Counted from the stretch's first letter, positions 1 to 5,567 are shown. The stretch is 15,575 bases of DNA from Christensenella sp. UBA3770 (GCA_002371075.1 DFFS01000075.1:1139-16713); one strand, 5' to 3'. Made by a program: numbers and translations. The notes: generated by a model from the letters alone, not told the origin.

Positions 1-405
1 TGCTTCGGTCAGGCATTCCTTGAGTTGCATCCGACCAAGTATGCCGAGGAGCTTGTCAAGAAGATGGAAAAGAGCGGCGCAAAAGCGTACCTTGTCAACA
101 CCGGTTGGAACGGCACCGGCAAGCGCATCTCCATCAAGGATACGCGCGGCATCATTGACGCCATCCTTTCCGGCGACATCAACAAGGCGCCCACCAAAAC
201 CATTCCTTACTTCAATTTGGAAGTCCCCACCGCTCTTGCCGGCGTGGACACCAACATTCTCGATCCCAGAAACACCTATGCCGACGCTTCTCAGTGGACG
301 GCTAAGGCGGAAGATCTTGCGGCTCGCTTCGTAAAGAACTTCCAAAAGTATACCACCAACGAAAAGGGCGAAGCACTCGTCAAGGCTGGTCCGTCGCTTA
401 AGTAA
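1..405 (+). CDS. pckA: Phosphoenolpyruvate carboxykinase (ATP), C-terminal part
   Basis: Partial gene: reading frame 1 is open from the first base and stops with TAA at 403-405, giving the last 134 residues. The protein interconverts oxaloacetate plus ATP with phosphoenolpyruvate plus CO2 plus ADP in the cytoplasm, at the gluconeogenesis/anaplerosis junction. The visible part matches the C-terminal lobe of the ATP-type enzyme as I remember it from E. coli PckA: the LHPTKYAEEL stretch, then YLVNTGWNGTGKRIS (nucleotide-binding region), DTRGIIDAIL, and near the end VDTNILDPRNTYAD. It ends in LVKAGPSLK, close to the usual family C-terminus, so nothing is missing at this end. The upstream part, with the kinase P-loop and metal ligands, lies outside the window. 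A hairpin follows the stop. The family assignment is near certain. The ATP-type rather than GTP-type call rests on the close match to ATP-enzyme motifs. Confidence 0.96.
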   Translation, partial: CFGQAFLELHPTKYAEELVKKMEKSGAKAYLVNTGWNGTGKRISIKDTRGIIDAILSGDINKAPTKTIPYFNLEVPTALAGVDTNILDPRNTYADASQWTAKAEDLAARFVKNFQKYTTNEKGEALVKAGPSLK

Positions 406-434
406 CACTTTTTGCGAATTAAATCGTGTGGCAG

Positions 435-463
435 GGCAGAGAGAAGCAATTCTCTCTGTCTTT
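435..463 (+). terminator. Terminator-like hairpin after pckA with GCAA tetraloop
   Basis: CAGAGAGAA (437-445) pairs perfectly with TTCTCTCTG (450-458) around a GCAA tetraloop, and a G-U and a G-C pair extend the stem to 435-460. The T-run that follows is short (TTT then A), so termination may be incomplete. The hairpin may instead, or also, protect the pckA mRNA 3' end. Confidence 0.6.
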
Positions 464-471
464 ATAAGGAG

Positions 472-498
472 CCTGAAGCCGAGTGGCGGCTTCGCAGG
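472..498 (+). other. Second hairpin in the pckA-radical SAM gap
   Basis: AAGCCG (476-481) pairs with CGGCTT (487-492) around a five-base loop, and CCTG/CAGG (472-475/495-498) can extend it past a two-base bulge. There is no T-run after it, so it is not a typical terminator. It lies just upstream of the radical SAM ribosome binding site. Its function is unknown. Confidence 0.45.
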
Positions 499-529
499 GC
501 GCTTATAAATAAGGATAACTTATATAATT

Positions 530-1135
530 ATGAGAAACGATATATTGTATGAAGTTCATAACGGCATTTACGTAAACCTAACCAATCGCTGTCCGTGCGC
601 TTGCGTTTTTTGTCTGCGCAACACAAAGGACAGAGTGGGGCGCTCCGACCGCCTGTGGCTTGAAAAGGAGCCCACTGTGCAGGAGGTAATTGCGGAGTTT
701 GCCCTTCGCGATATGTCAAAGTATGAAGAAGTTGTCTTTTGCGGCTTTGGCGAACCTACCGAACGCTTTGACGACCTTTTGGAGATCGCCGCTTTTGTAA
801 AAAAGACCTACAACAAGCCCATTCGCATCAACACCAACGGGCTTGGCAACCTTGTCAACGGCAGGAACGTCGCGCCCGAACTAAAGGGACTTGTCGACGT
901 GGTCTCCATCAGTCTAAACACGCCCAACCGCACGCGCTATTTGGAAGAGGTCCGTCCCTGCTTTGGCGAAAAGTCCTTTGACGCCATGTTGGAGTTTGCC
1001 AAGGAGTGCACCAAAGTCGTGCCCAAGGTGGTGCTTTCCACCGTTGCAACCACTCTTTCAAAAGAGGAGGAGAGGGAGTGTGCGGATATAGCACGCACTA
1101 TTGGTGCTTATTATCGCATCCGCCCCTTTGAATAG
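530..1135 (+). CDS. Small radical SAM protein, TatD-associated type
   Basis: A 201-residue protein with the radical SAM cluster motif CxxxCxxC at C21, C25 and C28. These cysteines ligate the 4Fe-4S cluster that cleaves S-adenosylmethionine. The SAM-contact motif GFGEPT is at 72-77, and the INTNG strand follows near 98-102. Length and motifs match the short radical SAM family often encoded next to tatD DNases in Clostridia. Its reaction is not known, and no accessory-cluster (SPASM or Twitch) domain is present. The start is ATG 530. A rather distant AAGGA (511-515) lies about 14 bases upstream and can fold into a weak ATAAG/CTTAT hairpin (509-513/519-523). A TATAAT (523-528) touches the start codon but is too close to serve this start. 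Here the gene follows pckA and no tatD is in the window. The TAG stop (1133-1135) overlaps the first base of the inverted repeat at 1135-1144. I am sure of the superfamily and fairly sure of the subfamily. Confidence 0.85.
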   Translation: MRNDILYEVHNGIYVNLTNRCPCACVFCLRNTKDRVGRSDRLWLEKEPTVQEVIAEFALRDMSKYEEVVFCGFGEPTERFDDLLEIAAFVKKTYNKPIRINTNGLGNLVNGRNVAPELKGLVDVVSISLNTPNRTRYLEEVRPCFGEKSFDAMLEFAKECTKVVPKVVLSTVATTLSKEEERECADIARTIGAYYRIRPFE

Positions 1136-1269
1136 GCGGGCACGTATAGTGGGACAGATACTTCGCTAACTACCTCACTCGTCGGGCATCACGTACAAGA
1201 AGTACGCTCAGACCCGCCTCTTCGGAGAGCGCTCGTCTCTGCGCACTCTCCGTGCCCGCCGTTTTTTTT
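1135..1269 (+). other. Structured inverted-repeat element ending in T8
   Basis: GGCGGGCACG (1135-1144) is the exact reverse complement of CGTGCCCGCC (1251-1260), which is followed by G and eight Ts. The enclosed ~106 bases hold further hairpins. One is CGGG/CCCG (1183-1186/1213-1216), enclosing CGTAC/GTACG (1192-1196/1202-1206) with an AAGAA loop. Another is GGAGAG/CTCTCC just before the closing arm. It could be the structured 3' end and terminator of the radical SAM mRNA, a small RNA, or a miniature mobile repeat. I see no open reading frame of note in it. Confidence 0.5.
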
Positions 1270-1331
1270 ACGTCGAGCCTCGTCTCTGCCGCCGTCTCTG
1301 CCGTCTATTTGTAGTAACTATGATGGGTGGG
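1228..1331. repeat. Intergenic repeat, copy 1 of 3
   Basis: This copy has two modules. Module A is GCGCACTCTCCGTGCCCGCC (1241-1260) followed by G and a T8 tract. Module B (1276-1331) is 56 bases and ends in GATGGGTGGG. Module B is identical, 56 of 56 bases, to that of copy 3. The ~15-base joint between the modules (TTTAAGGGGTGGATC in copies 2 and 3) is replaced here by a shorter ACGTCG segment. Module A overlaps the 3' arm of the inverted repeat starting at 1135. Confidence 0.85.
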
Positions 1332-1344
1332 CGGGGACAGTCTT

Positions 1345-1450
1345 CTCTCTGCGCACTCTCCGTGCCCGCCGTTTTTTTATTTAAGGGGTGGATCAGCCTC
1401 GTCTCTGCCTCCTTCTATGCCGTCTATTTGTAGTAACCGTGATGGGTGGG
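1345..1450. repeat. Intergenic repeat, copy 2 of 3
   Basis: Module A is at 1351-1370, followed by G and T7, then the ATTTAAGGGGTGGATC joint. Module B runs to 1450, again ending in GATGGGTGGG. It is the most diverged copy in module B, for example CCTCCTTCTATGCC where copies 1 and 3 have CCGCCGTCTCTGCC. An upstream GGCGGG (about 1330-1335) could pair with CCCGCC (1365-1370), giving a second terminator-like hairpin. Confidence 0.85.
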
Positions 1451-1513
1451 ATTATTAAGTCATTTCTTCCTCTTTTCGTTTGTTGTAGATGCTTTTCGGA
1501 TGGAAGGTAAAGG

Positions 1514-1627
1514 AGCGCTCGTCTCTGCGCACTCTCCGTGCCCGCCGTTTTTTTTATTTAAGGGGTGGATCAGCCTCGTCTCTGCCGCCGTCTCTGCCGT
1601 CTATTTGTAGTAACTATGATGGGTGGG
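1514..1627. repeat. Intergenic repeat, copy 3 of 3
   Basis: The complete-looking copy: AGCGCTC start shared with copy 1, module A at 1527-1546, G plus T8, the joint shared with copy 2, and a module B (1572-1627) identical to copy 1. A unique ~60-base segment (1451-1513) separates it from copy 2. No target-site duplication or transposase is evident. Confidence 0.85.
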
Positions 1628-1738
1628 GAATGACGTAAGATATATGGCATTTTTGAGGTGAATAAGCAGTGATGAGCGTGCGTTTCGGCGGGCTTTTTGC
1701 AAGTGGAAAAATTTGTCGGAAAAACTCTTTCAAAACGC
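1628..1738. other. Intergenic stretch without recognisable gene
   Basis: Together with the repeats before it, this completes a gene-free gap of more than 750 bases between the radical SAM gene and uraA. I see no supported coding sequence in these 111 bases. A TTG-started frame from 1697 that runs into uraA lacks a ribosome binding site. The uraA promoter begins at 1739. Confidence 0.6.
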
Positions 1739-1767
1739 TTGACGATGCTCTATAGCTATGCTATCAT
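1739..1767 (+). promoter_or_regulatory. Promoter for uraA-upp
   Basis: TTGACG (1739-1744), 17-base spacer, TATCAT (1762-1767). The predicted start near 1774 gives a leader of about 128 bases before uraA. Confidence 0.65.
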
Positions 1768-1773
1768 AACCGT

Positions 1774-1901
1774 AGTGAAAATCTTTAAGGGCGATACGAG
1801 ATATCGACAAGATTTGAGTGAATACCTTTTGCTTATGACCTTGTCGTGCTCTGCGCCGATGGGGTTTTTTGTTGTTAGGATTTTATTATGGAGGTATTCA
1901 T
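1774..1901 (+). promoter_or_regulatory. Candidate cis-regulatory RNA leader of uraA (SD-sequestering)
   Basis: Several pairings compete in this leader. Helix A is AAATCTT (1779-1785) with AAGATTT (1809-1815), enclosing the hairpin CGATA/TATCG (1792-1796/1802-1806). Helix B is CGACAAG (1805-1811) with CTTGTCG (1840-1846); it shares bases with helix A, so the two exclude each other. Helix C pairs TGAATACCTTT (1819-1829) with GGAGGTATTCA (1890-1900), nine Watson-Crick and two G-U pairs, and covers the whole ribosome binding site up to the start codon. A and C can coexist; B with C would be a pseudoknot. A short G4T6 (1861-1870) follows but no good terminator stem is seen, so control is more likely translational. 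I recognise no known riboswitch class. The ligand might be a nucleobase or a related metabolite, judging only from the genes downstream. Confidence 0.55.
1890..1895 (+). promoter_or_regulatory. uraA ribosome binding site, fixes ATG 1902
   Basis: GGAGGT lies six bases before ATG 1902. An in-frame upstream start at 1869 would lack such a site. This hexamer is buried in helix C of the leader. Confidence 0.85.
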
Positions 1902-3467
1902 ATGAATAAAAACGGCCTTATCTATGACGTTGAAGACAAGCCGAAGCTGAGTAAGCTTATCGTCTTCGCCTTCCAGCAGGTGCTTGCCATTATGGCGGCA
2001 ACCATCGCGGTGCCGACCATCATCGGTTTGCCGATGCAGATCCCGGCGGCTCTTCTCGGCGCGGGTGTCGGTACCATCGTTTATTTGCTCTTCACCAAGT
2101 TCAAGAGCCCGGTCTTCCTCGGAAGCTCCTTCGCGTTCCTGAACTCGCTTTTCGTCGCAACCACGTTCGGTTACTGCGGCATCTTGGTCGGCTCCATCTT
2201 CGCCGGTCTTGTGTACGTGGTCATCGCGATCGTGATCCACTTCGCGGGCACCAAATGGGTCAGCAAATTGATGCCTCCCGTGATCATCGGGCCGACGGTC
2301 GCTTTGATCGGTCTCTCCCTTGCGGGCAGCGCAATGGGTGACATCGTTAAGGCAAGCGGCGCATCGATCCACAGCGGTTACAACCTGATCGGTCTCCTGT
2401 GCGGTCTCGTCGCGTTCATCACCATCGTCATCTGCTCTTCTCAAAAGAAGTTCAAGACGATGAAGCTCATCCCCTTCATCATCGGTATCGGTGCGGGCTA
2501 TGCCTGCGCGGCGTTCTTCTCCATCTTCGGCTATGCTTGCAAGGTGGATTACCTCAAGATCATCAACTTCGATCCGCTCGTTTCCAACTTTGTTAAGAAC
2601 GGCAGCTTCACCGGCATCACCGCTTTCCTCAACTACCCGCACTTCGGTCTCATTGAGGCGATCAAAGAGATGTCCAGCGGCACGGCGGGCATCGCAGGTG
2701 CCAAGCTCCTTAACGGCGCGGGTGTTGCGGAAGTTGCCATCGCGTTCATCCCTGTTGCGCTCGTCGTCTTCGCTGAGCACATTGCGGACCACAAGAACCT
2801 CGGCTCCATCATCGGCCGTGACCTCGTCGAGGGCGAACCCGGACTGGAAAAGACCCTCCTCGGTGACGGCGTCGGCTCCATCGCGGGCACCATCTTCGGT
2901 ATCTGCCCCAACACCACGTACGGTGAGTCCGTCGGTTGCGTGGCTATCACCAAGAACGCTTCCGTTCGCACGATCTTTGTCGCAGCTTTGATGTGCATCG
3001 TGCTCTCCTTCATCAGCCCGGTCATGGCTCTCCTGCAAACCATTCCGTCTTGCGTAATGGGCGGCGTGTGCTTGACCCTCTACGGCTTCATCGCTGTCAG
3101 CGGTCTTAAGATGTTCAAAAACATCGACCTCGGTGAGAATAAGAACCTCTTCACCGTCAGCGCGATCCTTATCTCCGGTATCGGCGGCTTGTCCATCCAG
3201 ATCCCCTACGCTTTGAACGGCGACGGCTCTGTTGCAAAGACCATCACGATCACCGCCATCGCAACCGCTTTGATCCTTGGCATCGTGACCCATGCGATCA
3301 TGAACAAGCTTGAGAAGAACAACGAGGACGTCGCTCCCGAAGCAGGCGATGAGGGCGCACCCGAAAGCCTTGTTGCAGGCGCTGTTGCTCCCGATGCGGA
3401 CTTTGAACTCAAGGGTGTTGATCCCGCTGAGGAAGTTGCCGCATCCGAGATGAAAGACGCAGAATAA
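1902..3467 (+). CDS. uraA: Uracil/xanthine permease, NCS2 family
   Basis: A 521-residue polytopic membrane protein of the nucleobase-cation symporter 2 family, which imports uracil or xanthine with protons. Hydrophobic segments fill residues ~18-465. The family signature NTTYGE is at 337-342, with E342 at the position of a substrate-binding Glu in UraA. A second Glu, E292 in AEHIADHKN, matches the TM8 Glu. The TM1 motif that is usually Gln-His is Gln-Gln here (Q25-Q26). The protein is longer than UraA (~430). The extra length lies in a loop around residues 215-275 and in an acidic, Ala-rich tail (471-521, many Asp/Glu) with no clear domain. The start is ATG 1902, supported by GGAGGT. It is followed 69 bases later by upp, which supports uracil as substrate. 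Xanthine or another base is possible, since motifs alone do not settle specificity. Confidence 0.9.
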   Translation: MNKNGLIYDVEDKPKLSKLIVFAFQQVLAIMAATIAVPTIIGLPMQIPAALLGAGVGTIVYLLFTKFKSPVFLGSSFAFLNSLFVATTFGYCGILVGSIFAGLVYVVIAIVIHFAGTKWVSKLMPPVIIGPTVALIGLSLAGSAMGDIVKASGASIHSGYNLIGLLCGLVAFITIVICSSQKKFKTMKLIPFIIGIGAGYACAAFFSIFGYACKVDYLKIINFDPLVSNFVKNGSFTGITAFLNYPHFGLIEAIKEMSSGTAGIAGAKLLNGAGVAEVAIAFIPVALVVFAEHIADHKNLGSIIGRDLVEGEPGLEKTLLGDGVGSIAGTIFGICPNTTYGESVGCVAITKNASVRTIFVAALMCIVLSFISPVMALLQTIPSCVMGGVCLTLYGFIAVSGLKMFKNIDLGENKNLFTVSAILISGIGGLSIQIPYALNGDGSVAKTITITAIATALILGIVTHAIMNKLEKNNEDVAPEAGDEGAPESLVAGAVAPDADFELKGVDPAEEVAASEMKDAE

Positions 3468-3494
3468 TCTAACATCAAAATAAACAAAGCAAGT

Positions 3495-3514
3495 TGGGAG
3501 GCTTCGGTCTCCCA
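3495..3514 (+). other. UUCG hairpin between uraA and upp
   Basis: TGGGAG (3495-3500) pairs with CTCCCA (3509-3514). G-U and C-G pairs continue the stem to a C(UUCG)G tetraloop. No T-run follows, so this is a stable intercistronic hairpin, likely for mRNA stability or processing and not a terminator. The upp ribosome binding site lies 11 bases beyond it. Confidence 0.65.
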
Positions 3515-3536
3515 TCCTGCTATTAAAGGAGAAATT

Positions 3537-4175
3537 ATGGCTTACCCCAAAAACGTTACGGTTTTCAATCACCCCTTGATCAATCACAAGATCGCCATTT
3601 TAAGAAACGAAGCTACCGGCATGAAAGAGTTCCGTGAACTTGTGGAAGAGATCACCACCTTGATGGCTTTCGAGAGCCTAAAGGATATCCCCACCACCGA
3701 GGTGGACGTGCAAACCCCGCTTGAGCTTTGCCGTCAAACCGTGGTGCAGGAAAAGAGCGTTGTGGTCGTTCCCGTCCTCCGCGCCGGTCTTGGCATGGTC
3801 AACGGCATCCACACCCTTCTTCCCACCGCAAAGGTAGGGCACATCGGTCTTTACAGAAACGAGGAGACCTTGGAACCCTGCGAGTATTATTGCAAACTTC
3901 CCGACGGCATTGAGCACAAGACGGTCATCGTGCTCGATCCGATGCTGGCAACGGGCGGCAGCGCCGTGGCGGCTATCAACATGCTCAAGGCGCGCGGCTG
4001 TAAAAAGATCAAACAAATGTCCATCATCGCCGCACCCATCGGTGTGGAGACCCTTGCCAATGCGCATCCCGACGTGCAAATCTACGTTGCCACGGTGGAC
4101 CGCCAGCTCAATGAGCACGGCTACATCCTGCCCGGATTGGGGGATGCGGGGGATCGATTGTTCGGCACCAAGTAA
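3537..4175 (+). CDS. upp: Uracil phosphoribosyltransferase
   Basis: A 212-residue cytoplasmic enzyme converting uracil and PRPP to UMP and pyrophosphate (pyrimidine salvage). The N-terminus VFNHPLINHKIAILRN is the usual Upp start. The PRPP-binding loop VIVLDPMLATGGSA is at 130-143, and the uracil-binding C-terminal segment GYILPGLGDAGDR is at 195-207. Length is normal (~209). AAAGGAG (3525-3531) sits five bases before the ATG. It is co-transcribed with the permease upstream, the common import-then-trap arrangement, and a terminator follows. Nothing looks damaged. Confidence 0.98.
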   Translation: MAYPKNVTVFNHPLINHKIAILRNEATGMKEFRELVEEITTLMAFESLKDIPTTEVDVQTPLELCRQTVVQEKSVVVVPVLRAGLGMVNGIHTLLPTAKVGHIGLYRNEETLEPCEYYCKLPDGIEHKTVIVLDPMLATGGSAVAAINMLKARGCKKIKQMSIIAAPIGVETLANAHPDVQIYVATVDRQLNEHGYILPGLGDAGDRLFGTK

Positions 4176-4231
4176 TTTTGCATAGCGTTACCGCCTTTGC
4201 AAAAGTAAAACCCCTTATAAAACTTAAAAGA

Positions 4232-4259
4232 ACAGTCTGCTTCGCAGGCTGTTTTTTTT
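4232..4259 (+). terminator. Terminator of the uraA-upp operon
   Basis: ACAGTCTGC (4232-4240) pairs with GCAGGCTGT (4244-4252), one G-U pair, around a TTC loop, then a run of Ts to 4259. Confidence 0.88.
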
Positions 4260-4343
4260 AGAGCCTCGTGCACGTTTTGTCAATAGCGGTTTTTTATAAA
4301 ATCAATCAAAGAAAGTTGAAAAGAAAAAACACGCAAGGATTAT
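4260..4343. other. Short AT-rich gap before the tRNA promoter
   Basis: No gene is visible here. A GAGCCTCGT (4261-4269) repeats nine bases found at 1275-1283 in the intergenic repeat, possibly by chance. Confidence 0.4.
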
Positions 4344-4372
4344 TTGCCATTTGTTTTTCGTTGTGGTATTAT
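4344..4372 (+). promoter_or_regulatory. Promoter for tRNA-Arg
   Basis: TTGCCA (4344-4349), 17-base spacer, TATTAT (4367-4372). The predicted start near 4379 lies about 20 bases before the mature tRNA. Confidence 0.7.
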
Positions 4373-4398
4373 ATCACAAGTGACAAACAAGCAAATAT

Positions 4399-4473
4399 GC
4401 TTCCGTAGTTAAATGGATATAACAGCCCCCTCCTAAGGGGCAGTTGTGGGTTCGATTCCCGCCGGGAGTACCA
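4399..4473 (+). tRNA. tRNA-Arg (anticodon CCU)
   Basis: A full cloverleaf can be folded by eye. The acceptor is GCTTCCG (4399-4405) with CGGGAGT (4463-4469), all paired including two G-U pairs. The D stem is GTTA/TAAC. The anticodon stem is GCCCC/GGGGC with loop CTCCTAA, giving CCT at 4432-4434. The T stem is GTGGG/CCCGC with loop TTCGATT. The discriminator is A4470 and CCA (4471-4473) is encoded. Anticodon CCU reads the arginine codon AGG. Confidence 0.97.
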
Positions 4474-4501
4474 AAAAACGCACGGAAATCGTGCGTTTTT
4501 T
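4473..4501. terminator. Terminator after tRNA-Arg
   Basis: CGCACG (4479-4484) pairs with CGTGCG (4490-4495), flanked by A6 on one side and T6 on the other, so it could work in both directions. It starts directly at the CCA end of the tRNA. Confidence 0.85.
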
Positions 4502-4513
4502 GTGTACGAGCGA

Positions 4514-4524
4514 CGGGAATCGAA
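4514..4524 (-). repeat. Inverted copy of the tRNA T-arm core
   Basis: CGGGAATCGAA (4514-4524) is the exact reverse complement of TTCGATTCCCG (4451-4461) in the tRNA T arm. It may be a relic of another tRNA end or old attachment site, or chance. The flanking bases do not rebuild a T stem. Confidence 0.35.
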
Positions 4525-4575
4525 TAGGGAGCCGATCGCAGTGCGATTGCTTCGCGTTAGCGTGGTGAAATATCT

Positions 4576-4604
4576 TTGCCGCTAGGCGGGTTTTGGTGTA
4601 TAAT
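4576..4604 (+). promoter_or_regulatory. Promoter for the EamA transporter gene
   Basis: TTGCCG (4576-4581), 17-base spacer, TATAAT (4599-4604). Transcription should begin about seven bases after the -10 box, at or next to the ATG at 4611. Confidence 0.65.
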
Positions 4605-4610
4605 CAAAGT

Positions 4611-5522
4611 ATGAAAAAAGCTTTCGGGCGGGTGCTTCCCATTCTTTCCATTTTGCTCTCGGGTGTGCTTTGGGGCATCATCAGCATCTTTATTCGCAAG
4701 CTGTCTGCGGCGGGGCTTTCCGCAATGCAGATCTGTTTTGTGCGCTTGCTTTTTGCCGCGCCCGTCTTTGTGGTTGCCGCTTTGGCGTTTTCGCCCGAAC
4801 GCATGCGCATTAAACTGCGCGACGTTTGGATCTTTCTGGGCACGGGCGTGGTCAGCGTCGTTTTGTTCAACTATTTTTATTTTTACACGATCATTCATTC
4901 CGAGGCGTCCGTTGCGGTGGTGCTCCTGTACACGTCGCCGATCTTTGTGATGATCCTCTCCGCCGTGCTGTTTAAGGAAAAGGTCGGGGCGGAAAAGATC
5001 ATTGCGCTTGCCATGACTTTTATCGGGTGCGTGTTGGTTTCCGGCGTAACGCAAGGGACGGGGACGCTTCGTCCCATCGTAGCCTTGATCGGGGTCCTGT
5101 CGGGGCTTTTCTATGCGCTTTATACGATCTTCGGCGTGTTTGGACTAAAAAAGTACGATCCTCTTACCGTCACGGCATACACCTTTCTGTTTGCCTTTGT
5201 CGCCTCTCTACCCGTCAGTGATCTTAAGGGGACGTTTGCGGTCCTTGCCGCCAACCCCGTTTTGTGGGCGTGGTGCGCGGGTATTTCCGTCGTTTGCACG
5301 GTGTTGCCGTATTTCTTCTACACCTGGGGGCTGAAAAAGGTGGAGTCCTCACGCGCGGCGATCCTTGTTGCGGTGGAACCCCTCGTTGCTTCGCTCCTTG
5401 GCATTTTGTTTTACGGCGAAGGACACGATTTTCCCAAGATCCTCGGCATCGTGTTTGTGCTGGGGGCGATCCTGCTTTTAAACTCGTCAAAACAAAAGGG
5501 ATCCCAAAAACAAGAGTTATAA
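4611..5522 (+). CDS. EamA/DMT-superfamily transporter
   Basis: A 303-residue membrane protein of the drug/metabolite transporter superfamily, with two tandem EamA repeats and about ten hydrophobic segments, starting with LLSGVLWGIISIFIRKL near residues 15-31. The first repeat ends in the typical LYTSPIFVMILSAVLFKEKV (106-125), and the second in AAILVAVEPLVASLLGILF followed by a basic tail. Such proteins usually export amino acids or other small metabolites; the substrate cannot be read from the sequence. The start is taken as ATG 4611. An in-frame TTG at 4593 lies within the promoter and would not be transcribed. No ribosome binding site precedes 4611, and the -10 box ends only six bases upstream, so translation may be leaderless. 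It is convergent with the ABC-2 permease gene and shares its terminator. Confidence 0.9.
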   Translation: MKKAFGRVLPILSILLSGVLWGIISIFIRKLSAAGLSAMQICFVRLLFAAPVFVVAALAFSPERMRIKLRDVWIFLGTGVVSVVLFNYFYFYTIIHSEASVAVVLLYTSPIFVMILSAVLFKEKVGAEKIIALAMTFIGCVLVSGVTQGTGTLRPIVALIGVLSGLFYALYTIFGVFGLKKYDPLTVTAYTFLFAFVASLPVSDLKGTFAVLAANPVLWAWCAGISVVCTVLPYFFYTWGLKKVESSRAAILVAVEPLVASLLGILFYGEGHDFPKILGIVFVLGAILLLNSSKQKGSQKQEL

Positions 5523-5556
5523 AAAAAGCTTCGCATCTCTGCGAAGCATTTTTTTT
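5521..5556. terminator. Bidirectional terminator between convergent genes
   Basis: GCTTCGCA (5528-5535) pairs with TGCGAAGC (5540-5547) around TCTC, preceded by A7 and followed by T8 after one A. It serves the EamA gene on the plus strand and the ABC-2 permease gene on the minus strand. Confidence 0.92.
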
Positions 5557-5567
5557 GTATGTGGGTT

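Noticed and set aside
1228..1627. CRISPR-like array
   Set aside because: The repeat units are over 100 bases, spacing is uneven (about 14 and 63 bases), units are mosaic and there are no cas genes.
1861..1870. G4T6 in the uraA leader as an intrinsic terminator
   Set aside because: Only weak pairing (ACCTT with GGGGT) is available for a stem directly before the T-run, so transcription attenuation is less likely than translational control.
1697..1909. 70-codon frame in front of uraA
   Set aside because: TTG start without ribosome binding site. It begins upstream of the likely uraA transcript start, overlaps the uraA start and has no recognisable content.
1875..3587. 570-codon open frame on the minus strand opposite uraA
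   Set aside because: The product is full of Asp, Arg and His runs with no domain, has no ribosome binding site, and is the usual shadow of a GC-third-position coding strand. uraA is unambiguous.
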